DNA of 64,000 nt from Phaeoceros laevis (Eukaryota; Anthocerotophyta; Anthocerotopsida; Notothyladales): contig JBNGIQ010009290.1 of NCBI GenBank assembly GCA_049999765.1, forward strand, positions 97,119-161,118, written 5' to 3'. The position numbers were made by a program, and so were the translations under genes. The notes under the pieces were generated by a model. The model was given only the letters and a program-made list of their open reading frames with translations. It was not told where the DNA came from and did no database searches. Below, one piece after another: positions 55,011-64,000 of the stretch. Each line of letters starts with the position of its first letter. Positions within the stretch are counted from its first letter, which is position 1.

Positions 55011-55795
55011 TACTTAAATATTATATATGACTTGAACAATATATATACTTAAATTATTTATTTTAAAAAATTTAAAAAAAACCTTAATACTTTTTATCCT
55101 TGAGTACAATTAATTTACTAGACCGGCTAGCATAAAAAGAATTGGTTTTTAAACAGATACATTATGATATGACAATTTTTCACAGATGACAAAGTCGTAT
55201 ACCTACATGTAACCGTTTAATAATGATTAGAAACCGGGAAGATTACATACTTGCCGGTAATCAACCGGATGGTCTGTAGGTCCTGTCAAGTCAGAATTTA
55301 CCTGAGCGTTCTTTGATGCATTGTTTTGAAAAGTGGGTGAAACCTATCGAACCGCAATCCTGCTGGATAGGCCTTAGCTGTATATGGCTATTGTGAGAAA
55401 GTCTTTCTCCCTTGGCCCGCTAATGTCGAAGGGGCAAGAGAGCTTGGCGGATCGCGGGCTTACTTATAGCCCATCATTGTATGTGTTGAGGGCGGATCGT
55501 TTAGGGCGTTGGCTATTCTTTTACTTGGAATTTCCGTCCTCGCGTTTGAGTGTGCTGACCACAAGTGCTCGCTCAACCACATTCACACCATCAGTTAGCT
55601 AGATTAAGGCCTAGGACATAGAGGGCTACACCATCACTTAGCTAAATTAAGGCCTAGGACATAGAGGGCTACATCAGGACAATCATTTCCTTGGCCCGAA
55701 GGCCGTGCAGGAACCAACTTCAAGAGGTGGGGTTTCTTAGTCCCTCCCGAGCACTGATTTGGTTATAGAGGTTGACGATGAATAAAGTTACTATA
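55011..55795. other. AT-rich intergenic sequence
   Basis: No gene. It includes a 43-bp direct duplication at 55585-55672 (ACACCATCA-TTAGCTA-ATTA followed by AGGCCTAGGACATAGAGGGCT). Confidence 0.5.
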
Positions 55796-56150
55796 TGTTA
55801 GAAGTCATGAGAAGTTACACGTGTGGGTGGAGCACCATCAAAGCGTTATGATTGGTGGACATGTTTTAAGAGGTCTAGAACTAGAGGATCTAGAAGGTTC
55901 ACAAGTTATGAACTCAAGTGTAAAAGGGAACCCTAACTTAAGTTTTTTTGTTCAATTCATTCTTGTTTATTCTTCCACACTATGGGAGGATCCTCTATAG
56001 AATCGTGTCAACCTCCTCAAATAACTACACATACACGCACACACTCATGATTGAATTGAGTAGCTTGAGCAACTAGTTAGCACCATCTTGACTTTGTTGT
56101 GTTTTTGTGACATGGGTATCTTCTTTTTTTTTGGTGAATTTTTTGTGACA
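55796..56150 (+). mobile_element. LTR of an LTR retrotransposon (5' LTR or solo-like)
   Basis: Begins TGTTAGAAGTCATGAGAAGT and ends TTTTGTGACA, giving TG...CA ends over about 355 bp. It is followed immediately by TGGTATCAGAGCCG, complementary to the 3' end of initiator tRNA-Met, the common plant copia/gypsy primer-binding site. No gag or pol reading frame follows, so the element is truncated, non-autonomous or interrupted by later insertions. Confidence 0.65.
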
Positions 56151-56164
56151 TGGTATCAGAGCCG
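56151..56164 (+). other. Retrotransposon primer-binding site (tRNA-iMet type)
   Basis: TGGTATCAGAGCCG directly after the LTR end. This 12-14-base motif is the classical plant retrotransposon PBS. Confidence 0.7.
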
Positions 56165-56559
56165 TGCTAGGCGTTACGACGATCGGAGCCGATGGGAGCG
56201 GATTGGAGCCTGGGAGCCCAGATTTTGCATCTGGAAGAAGGCGTAGTAGCCTAATTGGTGGACATCCCATAAAAGAAAAGCTCGTTTGGATACTTCTCCA
56301 ATGTATTCTACAACATGGTACTTTTGCAAGCTTGTACTAGTTCTTATTATCATTCAAGTTGTGTGCGACATACATTCATTTTTTCCGCATGTTTGATGCA
56401 ACTCTTCAGCTGGCCAACATGATGCAACAGTGCTACGATTTACTAGCTTATGGTACAAGCTAAGAAAAAAACTTGTCTTATGCTCTCCGATTACTATGGT
56501 GAACAATAGAAAAGTTCCTCTTTTTTTATTGGTGACTCTGTATATCCAATTATATCGTT

Positions 56560-57690
56560 CTTGCAGAAAATATTTGATACAGGATGTGGTGGTGCATAAA
56601 GAGAGTATAACAAGTCATTTGCAAGAGGTCGTGTGAAGATCGAGAATGCACTTGCAACATTGTAGGGGCGTTGACAAATTTTGAGGAAAACTGTTGAATG
56701 TAGTATTGCGCACAGCTACACAAGCGATTATGGGATGTTATGTGTTAATCAATTTTTGTATTCTTGCAAAAAGGCCCATTGAAGATATGACTGCAGATCC
56801 ATATCCTTTAGATCATGCGCAGCAGATCATTTATCCCGCAGATGACCGTCATGTTTTTGATATATAAGACCAACAAAGAGACAATTTATTAATATTGGCA
56901 AAGCATACAATAGACTGCATATATAAAATTATATTTTGCTTTCATTCTTCATCCCATGTGTCTTCCGACTAGTTCTTTTTCTTTTTCTTGAAGTCTTTAG
57001 CACTGAGCAATGCAATCATTTGCATTTGCGTTCTTTTTGTATGTATGTCATGATTCTTGCGATCCATCTCCTGTTACACAGCAACTACGGCTTCGGTAGT
57101 TGCATCTCCTTGTCATGAGCTATTTTGGCCATTTCCAGCTGCAAAAAAATATTTTTAAAAGACAACAAACCTTCTTTCAAATCAGCACCAAGCATAGCAA
57201 CCTTACTCTTGGTTTTCTTCTTTGGGGAGTCTGACTTCGGATGTAATCTTAGGGATTTTCTCAATTTGAGACCGTGCAGTCTCGGGACATGTGTTACCGC
57301 TCTTGTCCATGTATGTTGCCCTCTGTTCCAAGGGCTTTGTAGCTTGTCGAGGCTTAAGCTTGCCCCCTTATCCGATACACACATGATCCTTTTTGGCACC
57401 TCCATGTTCCTCCTCACTTCCATCTTCAAAGCCAGCAGCCTCGTCATTTGCCACCCTCCTGGCCTGGCCTGCTTTGTCAGGTGCATTGTCCCGCCGAAGA
57501 GCCTAAACAGTACCTGTCTTTTTCAATCGGGCAGGTCTGTCGCTAGCGAGAGCTTCTTAGCCTTGTGCTCGATCTTAATATTTTTTCAGCTAGGTTGGGC
57601 CAGCCGCTTTGCCCACCATCGTATTAAAACCTGCATTTTGGAAGCACAATATACACTAGGATTAGAAGAGCGCTTGAGCAATACGTGAAC
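56560..57690. pseudogene. PIF/Harbinger transposon remnants
   Basis: On the plus strand near 56600-56700, shifted-frame translation reads FARGRVKIENALATL followed by QILRKTVEC, the conserved C-terminal block of Harbinger transposases (RGRVxIENAFxxLxGRWRIL), with stops and frameshifts. On the minus strand 57085-57486 is open and contains SKVAMLGADLKEGLLSFKNI followed by LEMAKIAHDKEM, reminiscent of the second (Myb/trihelix-like) protein of these elements. The element is non-functional as seen. Confidence 0.5.
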
Positions 57691-59377
57691 GAGAAAACAA
57701 GAACATCTGGCAACCAAATCGCATGCATTACTTAGAAGCAAACGTGCGTGTCAACCAAAGCGAGCTTATCGGAGAGTAATCGAAGGGCATGCGAGCTGTG
57801 CAGCGGAGCAATGGTACGCGAGCTGAGATGTTACACTCGAGAATCCAACACTGCACCTGTTTCTGGAACACGGCTGACTGGCCACCTGCTTCTGGAACGC
57901 GGCTGGCAAGGAGCAGGTAAAGGTCGTCTATTCAAAACGTGGGACGTAGCACGACAGCAGATGGGAAAATTTTAGGTCTGACATTTGTGTCGGACGGCGC
58001 CGTCCGCGTGTCACCATGTCATTGGTCAGCAGAGCCCTAGGGTTGGCGGCGGCATGACACGTTGCTCTCTTTCTTACGCCAAACAGGCAAGCGCAAGTTT
58101 TTTAAAACACCGGGCACCAGCGCAAGGTGAGCCGCACTGCCACTGGTAGATTGTGCAAAATAGCCTCACCCTACCATGCTACTTGCCGTGGACTCCTAAT
58201 CGGTAATGATGCAGTGTCCACACATAACAAGGACATGTTTTTTACAACGACGTATTATAATGATTTTACGGCGTTTCGTAGGGGTTTTACAGTCCTACAA
58301 CGGTGTGGGTGCTCGGACGTCCACCATTATAACTGTCGGAGTAAACGTTTGCTATTGACGTTGTAATCGACCCGTTGTTAATGTCGTTGTAAAAATCACG
58401 TTGTAAACTTATAGTAAATAATTTTCACCGGACCCGGTTTGGTAACCGGTGAAGGTACGTAAAAAATAAAGGTAAACATGAAAGTAAAAATGAAAGGTGA
58501 ATATAGAAAGTTAATATATATGATTAATACTAAAAGTTGAAATGTTAAAAGGGCAGGAGCATTGTGGAGTGACCAACTATCGTTGTAGAGCTTACTTCCC
58601 ACTTGGTTGTTAGGTCTTCACGCAAGTGATGAGTATGATCGCTACCGGAAACGGAAGTTTCCAATTTTTGGTAGCATGTTTAATTTAAATTCCGTCCCTC
58701 ATTTAAATAACGTCAGCTTAGGTGCTACTGTCTCGGGGTCTGACAATCTCGAGTCACTATGGAAGCAGCTCAGCCGACAACCATTTGTGCTTACGCTCCA
58801 CAACTCGCATGCAATCTACTCCCTACGCTCCACAACTCGCATGCAATCTACTCCCTACGCTCCACAGCTCGCATGCAATCTGTTGCATGCCATCTGTTGC
58901 AATCTGTTGCATGTTGGCAACAGATTGCATAATACTTAGGCAAAATAATGGGAGTTGCGAAATAATCGCACCTCCCATTACTTCACTTTGGGTACTCGTG
59001 ATCCCACGGGGCTACCCGGGCAGTCGTGGTCAATTAACTTTCCTGCGCTCCTACGCGCAGTCATGGTTGCCGTGCTAACCACTGTGCATCAACTCTTATT
59101 TTAGCTACCATTGCGCTGTGCGGGGCTGCGCTCATGCTGCGCAGTGATTGCATTCGGGCCGAAAAGGTTATGTGAACGGCCCTTCACGCGACCCCGCGTG
59201 GCCACGGCCAGCTCGCCTCTTAGCCGTGTCTGGCCAGTTAGCTCGCTTCTTGGCTGCCTGCGGCTAGGCGCAGCCAAGAAGCTTGGCCAAGCGGTCTTTC
59301 ACTTTACGCATTTTCTTTTTTATAAATTCAATTTTTGGATAAAATTATTAAATATTTATTACCCTAGAGAAACGCTA
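57691..59377. other. Gene-free sequence with a small tandem repeat
   Basis: No gene recognised. It includes the 32-bp array at 58792-58880 and adjacent palindromic GCAATCTGTTGC/GCAACAGATTGC sequence up to 58933. Confidence 0.5.
58792..58933 (+). repeat. 32-bp tandem repeat plus palindromic tail
   Basis: Units start at 58792, 58824 and 58856 with TACGCTCCAC(A)ACTCGCATG and CAATCT. The third runs into a cluster of GCAATCTGTTGCATG motifs and their inverted form GGCAACAGATTGC, which can form a hairpin. Confidence 0.9.
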
Positions 59378-61013
59378 GCAATCTTAGTTGTGGCGGCTTA
59401 AGAAACGATGCAAACGAAAACACGTTTCTGCGCATTTTCGAACGTTTCCTTATTTTGGCAGGTGTCTCAACCTTTTTATTGTATTCTAAGAATTTAAGAT
59501 TTAAGTAATAATATGCCACACGGCGTAGGGGCAGGTAGTTAGAAACCGGGTCCGGAGATTGCTGCAATCTGGGGCATGGCGGAGGAGAGTGTCACGATGT
59601 CCACTGCCCTACGTCTGACCCTTCCGCAAGCACACATGTGAGCGGGGTGGCCATTTGCACTGCCGGCCATTTGCAGCAAATGTGCTGCCAAGGCCAGCTT
59701 CACCTGCAATCTCTGAATCAGGCGATCTGGGGAGCGCGCCCAGAATCTGGCGATCCGGGGAGCGTGCCCAGGATCAGGCAATCCAAGCGCACGCGGATCA
59801 GGCATGGCGGACTTGTGAAGTCGCGCGACTTAGGAAGTCACGTGACGTGTACCTCATTTTTTTAGGAACGCATTCCCGTTTCCCGTGGCATTTCATGCTT
59901 TTTTTTATTCCGGTCGTGGCATTATTCTGAAAACGGCATAGAAACTTGGAAACGCGAAATGTGGAAACGCGTTTCTTGCGTTTCTTCGCTGGAGGAAACA
60001 CGTTTTCTGCAACTTTGCTAGCAATGTGTTCCAGAAACGTGACGTGTGTTTTTTACGAGTTTCTTTGACCGAGTTTTAATTTCCGAGAAATTCAGGTTAA
60101 GAACACATAGAGACATGTTTTTACCACCAAAGAAACGTGTATCCCACGTTTTCAAGTTTCTAACATTTTTAATTTGGTGTTCTATTGTCTTCTTTTGAAA
60201 TCCAATAACAAGAATGCTTTGTAAGAATATTAAAATATTATATTTTTAATATAATAAGAGGTGAATTAATTAGTTTAAATTTTACTNNNNNNNNNNNNNN
60301 NNNNNNNNNNNNNNNNNNNNNNNNNNNNNNNNNNNNNNNNNNNNNNNNNNNNNNNNNNNNNNNNNNNNNNNNNNNNNNNNNNNNNNAGGGTTTTTAACTG
60401 GGTCTAGGGTTTTTACCTAGCTTTATGGTTTTTACCAACAATATTTATTATAAAATCCTCAAAATAGCCCTAAATATTAAATAATGTTAGCAATATGGCA
60501 AGAACTGTTTTAAATTGTGACTAATTCTCAAACATTTCTACCTTAGTTATAGAAAATGCGTTTCCTCCAGCGAAGAAATGTGTTTCTTGCGTTTCCGAGT
60601 TTCCACGTTTCACGTTTCCAAGTTTCTAGGGCGTTTTTAGAATAATGTCATGAGCTTAATAAAGTAACGCATGAAACAACGTGACGAAACGGAAATGCAT
60701 TTCGCCAAAAGAAGCCATGTGAGTTTTCGTCACGACTTGGGAAGTCGCGCGACGAAAAATTTGGTCAGATCCCCAACTTGAGAGTCGCTGTGCGAATCAC
60801 TACTAATTCGACTAGTTTGATTCAACTATTTGACCTTTCAACTGCCCGCCCCTACGTCGTGTGCTACATTTTTTTTAATCTTAAAATTTGAAGAAACAAT
60901 AAAAAGGATCCTACTCCCGTTTTTTTAAGAAACTGGCCAAAATAAAGAAATGTGAAGAAATGCGTTTTCATTTTCACCATTTCTTAAGCCGCAGTAACTA
61001 AGGTTTCTACCAC
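59378..61013. mobile_element. Transposon-like element with long inverted-repeat arms
   Basis: The left arm starts ATCTTAGTTGTGGCGGCTTA; the reverse complement of the right end reads CCTTAGTTACTGCGGCTTAA. Inward, both arms carry a GAAAACRC-TTTCT block, CCTTTTTATTGT, ACACGRCGTAGGGGC, GAAGTCGCGCGACTT, and the GGCATTATTCTGAAAACGGC/GAAACGCG cluster in mirrored order. Arms are about 470-630 bp, diverged, with AT-rich sequence and a 100-N gap (60287-60386) at the centre. No transposase is seen, so it is a non-autonomous foldback- or MULE-like element by structure. Confidence 0.65.
60287..60386. other. Assembly gap (100 N)
   Basis: 100 N between the two inverted arms of the 59378-61013 element, a place where palindromic sequence can block assembly. 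Confidence 0.98.
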
Positions 61014-61634
61014 CCATCCTCATACTCCTTAAAATAACTCTAAATAGTAAATAACGGTAGTAACATGGTAAAAACTGTTTTAAACTACGAGTAATTCTCA
61101 AACATTTCTACCACCTATGGCTAGGTTTCCATGGTGTGCAACCCGTCCGTCGCACTGCAATGGCGCTCGTCAAGGATACGCCTTGTCGTTCTACCGAGCC
61201 CGTGATAGCTTGGCACGGCTTCTGAGTTCTTTTTCGTGTGCTTACAAGCACTCATTCACGCTGTGGCTTAAAAGTTGTTGGTCGTGTGCTTGCAAGCGCT
61301 CGTTCACGCTGTCTTCCTGCCCATGGCATCCAGTATGTATACAAGTGTCTACTCAGCCATCACGGAGGTCATAGGCGTGGTACAAAATGTAATAGATTTT
61401 TTTAATTCTGATACTTGCATTGATTTTCTGAAGTCTACTCTAATAGCTTAAGGCGATAATCCTCCTAAAGTGGATGACAGTATAGAAGCTCTTTTTGCTG
61501 CAACGACAGAGATAATTGCGTGTGGCTTTTTTGAGAAGCTACCCCAGGGCTTTTTAAATGGAGCGAGTTATGGGCATCATTAGTGTAACATCAAACTGAG
61601 GTTGAAAGATGTACGGACAAACAGGTGGCTCTGG

Positions 61635-62040
61635 AGATGAAAGACGATTTGTCAGGTTTTTTAGATTTGGTTAGGATACTTTCAATTACATATGCAGCTT
61701 GGTGTATGCTAACTTGCAGCCAACCGAGGTACCTGGGTGTTCTAATGTTCCAAACAGTATACTTGATGTCCAAAAGCAAGTAGCTATTGCATTACGACGT
61801 CTGGCCACAGGAGATTCGTATGCTTCCATGGGAGCTCTAGACATTTGTTGTTAGGCAAGGCACTGCATGCCGTATTACTAGACACTTTGTATTGTCTTTT
61901 TCTCAACAAGGTGCTCATCAAATCTTCTGGCCTACTGCTAAAGGATTGGCTTTGGTTAAGGAAGGATCCCGCTTGAAGCAAGGGCTTCCTAATTGCTGTG
62001 GTTCAATTGACGCTACCCATTTTAGGTTGGAGCTTGCTTA
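61635..62040 (+). pseudogene. PIF/Harbinger transposase fragment (HARBI1/ALP1-like)
   Basis: Plus-strand translation with shifts reads DTFNYICSLVYANLQP, then ILDVQKQVAIALRRLATGDSY, TACRITRHFVLSF, HQIFWPTAKGLALVKEG and KQGLPNCCGSIDATHF, with the first Asp of the DDE triad in SIDATH. The family consensus EKQVAIALRRLATGDSYRSVG is unmistakable. Stops and frameshifts make it non-functional. A minus-strand stretch at 62150-62400 (KRKRVSRKMTPTKK) may be the companion ORF1 remnant. Confidence 0.8.
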
Positions 62041-62639
62041 CATTTGACTTTGCACTGCCTGGGTGACCTCTATGCGGTACATACTGCCATGTCAGTAGCT
62101 ATGGCAGTCCATCGAGCATCTGCTCTTGCCCTTGATTCCTACTTCACAGTACTTGTAAACATCATTTTTCTTGGCATTAGTCAACACCAAGTACTCATTT
62201 TCATCCCACTTCTTCACTGATGCTTCACCATCTTGCGAAACAAGTACATCTGATGCTGCAACTCCAGAAGATGGTATATTGGTACTGAATGACTTTTCTT
62301 GGTAGGTGTCATTTTTCTACTAACCCGTTTTCTTTTGCTTGGCTGGACCATAAAAGGTGCAAGTCCTCTGATCTCATATGCCTCGGGTTGCACTCTCACC
62401 TAACATGCCTCATCATCAACAACGACTATATTACTTGCATGACTCCCTATAGGAGTTTGCACACATTGCAGATCTGCTTGGCTGCATGGTACCAGGGAGA
62501 CAAAATTACGAGGGTGAAAAAATCGGGGCATGGTGGCAGGTTGCTCCCCTTGCATCATATTATGGGGTTTTGTGAACCCGTGGTGGCCAAATGATGTAGA
62601 ATGTCAATCTTGTGTGCTTTGGAATGGCTCCTGGGCAGC

Positions 62640-63135
62640 TGCTGCACACAAAGAACTGTAAAAATCAGCCCCAAACAATCATGACGTGGGGCGTGGTCAC
62701 AAGGCCTTTTTTGTTTAATGGCCAGAGCAGTCCACAGCAAATGGTGCAAGTGTTGTGGACAGCCGACAAAGGTATGAATACCTGTAGATTGGACCACGCC
62801 GCTTACCATAAATGCTGCGTTTAGGTTGGGCAAGAGCCCCATTCCTCGGTAGTGCACCTGTGCAAAGAAGTGTAAAAAATCAGACATGAGGTCGGGCACT
62901 GTTGAGTTGAATAAATGAATGAATTTATTTGACAGTCTGGGCACACGCGACCCCTTTACTTTTGCAAGGCCTTTTTCTAATTCTAATGGCCAGCGCAATG
63001 CACAGCAAGTGGAGCAAATGATTTGGACAGTGGACAAGGGTATGAATACCTGTAGATTGGACCATGTAGCTGCCACGATTATTGTGCACAGGTTGGGGAG
63101 GAGCCCCATTTCTACCTGATGCACTTGCGCTGGTT
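62640..63135 (+). repeat. Diverged tandem duplication (about 290 bp)
   Basis: Two direct units, each with AAAGAA-TGTAAAAA-TCAG, AATGGCCAG(A/C)GCA, CAAAGGTATGAATACCTGTA (AAGGGTATGAATACCTGTA in unit 2) followed by GATTGGACCA, and GTTGGG-A-GAGCCCCATT. The GGTATGAATACC core is a palindrome-like element present in both units. Confidence 0.8.
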
Positions 63136-63269
63136 GCCAAAGGATGGAACATTTTCGCACGCTCAAGCTTCCACAGTGCACACGCTCACGTTTGCGCTTT
63201 GATCATACGCGACCTACTTCGAGCATAAACTTCACAGATCTTCTCGAAAAAGTAAAGGGGTCGCGCGTG
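62942..63269. mobile_element. Small element with 22-bp terminal inverted repeats (MITE-like)
   Basis: CACACGCGACCCCTTTACTT(TT) at 62942-62963 is mirrored by AAAAGTAAAGGGGTCGCG(CGTG) at 63248-63269, 21 of 22 positions matching. The 328-bp element has no coding capacity. It overlaps the second unit of the 62640-63135 duplication. Confidence 0.5.
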
Positions 63270-64000
63270 GTCACATGCACAAATATCCGGCGCGCCCGTC
63301 ACCCTGGTGTGACGGGCCGTTATACGGCTGCCAAGGTCGCACCGGTGAGGGCAATCGGCTGGGTCGGCCGATTCCATGGGTCACTAAAAATAAACCCAGC
63401 CGAATCGGCCTCTCTTATACACATCTTATTTTTTTTTTTTTAAATAGTTGCTTGTCCTCTTCCCCACGTCACCGGGTTTTTGGCTGGGTTGAACCCTCAT
63501 GGAAACCCAGCCTATACACACGGGCGTGTGAGCGCCTATCCCATCCCACGCGCGAAACTCGATGACAAGCTCCCTTAGGGCCATTTCCCATGAAGGGCCC
63601 GGCCAGTGTTTTGGCCGCAAAGGACAAAGTGTAATAATTGCTCGTTTTTGGACTGACGTGCTGCAAAACCCCGAACAGCCCGGGTTTCTTCCCCAACTAT
63701 TTTTAGTGGGGTACCGATTCGCGGGCAACCCTGATTTTGACTACCGGTTCAGATAAGCTCAGATTTTGACTACCGGCTCAGATAAGCTCAGATAAAAAAG
63801 GGGCTTGGACTCACGGGTGGTCATAGAAAATGACACCCCTTTCGGTCCCTCGATATCCGGGTCCGGCCGGGTGAGCATGGGAAATAGCCCTTAGGGTCGC
63901 TTTCCATGTGCCGCTCCGTAAACTTTACGGAGGAGACCTGGACTTCCCATGTCACGTTTGCGAAAAGGCCTTCTCGCATATTGAAACCGGGCAACGGGCT
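63270..64000. other. Gene-free right edge with a 29-bp duplication
   Basis: No gene recognised. 63733-63790 carries two tandem copies of GATTTTGACTACCGG(T/C)TCAGATAAGCTCA. Several GGGCC- and CGCG-rich stretches suggest further repeat sequence continuing past the edge. Confidence 0.5.

Overview
The window is nuclear DNA of a land plant. It holds spliced genes with GT-AG introns of roughly 60-250 bp, at least ten plant housekeeping or regulatory genes (among them plastid HCF136/Ycf48, peroxisomal malate dehydrogenase with a PTS2 signal and L-galactose dehydrogenase), and four long PLS-class PPR loci within 33 kb. Such PPR density, with large single-exon or nearly single-exon DYW/E+ genes, points to a seed-free plant with an expanded PPR family (lycophyte, fern, hornwort or an early-diverging moss or liverwort). 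The sequence alone does not decide which. Two runs of exactly 100 N (54463-54562, 60287-60386) mark a draft assembly.

Layout. 1-3.3 kb: the 5' part of a PARP2 gene running off the left edge, then an intronless 1-Cys peroxiredoxin. 3.3-8.5 kb: repeats, including a 270-bp dispersed repeat in two full copies and one partial copy. 8.5-10.6 kb: a GRAS transcription factor. 10.6-14.9 kb: tandem repeats and a hAT transposase remnant. 15.0-17.0 kb: HCF136 (8 exons), divergent from a DYW PPR gene at 17.3-20.0 kb, which lies tail-to-tail with a related PPR gene that has lost the end of its DYW domain (20.8-23.4 kb). 23.6-24.2 kb: an F-box/kelch pseudogene whose intact relative is at 33.0-34.1 kb. 24.5-25.8 kb: L-galactose dehydrogenase. 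26.8-28.4 kb: a conserved plant protein of unknown function. 28.4-31.2 kb: repeats. 31.3-32.4 kb: a DUF1685 protein. 37.3-39.2 kb: peroxisomal MDH (9 exons). 39.3-42.6 kb: a broken PPR gene. 42.7-44.6 kb: satellites. 45.5-46.9 kb: a UBC2/RAD6-type E2. 47.8-50.9 kb: a two-exon E+ PPR gene. 51.1-52.9 kb: RNA polymerase III subunit RPC6 (10 exons). 53.2-54.1 kb: a probable thylakoid-lumen protein of unknown identity. 54.4-64 kb: gene-free and transposon-derived (a solo LTR-like unit with PBS, PIF/Harbinger remnants, a large inverted-repeat element, a small TIR element).

The genes are independent transcription units. Themes recur: photosynthesis and redox (HCF136, the putative lumen protein, 1-Cys Prx, the ascorbate enzyme L-GalDH), DNA damage response and ubiquitin (PARP2, UBC2, F-box/kelch), and organelle RNA processing (PPRs). 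The most unusual signals are a family-specific insertion inside the L motif of three PPR genes, two inferred GC-AG introns, stepwise decay stages of paralogues within one window, and a long inverted-repeat element family with an assembly gap at its centre. I used homology recalled from known families and my own splice-phase bookkeeping; no database search was run.
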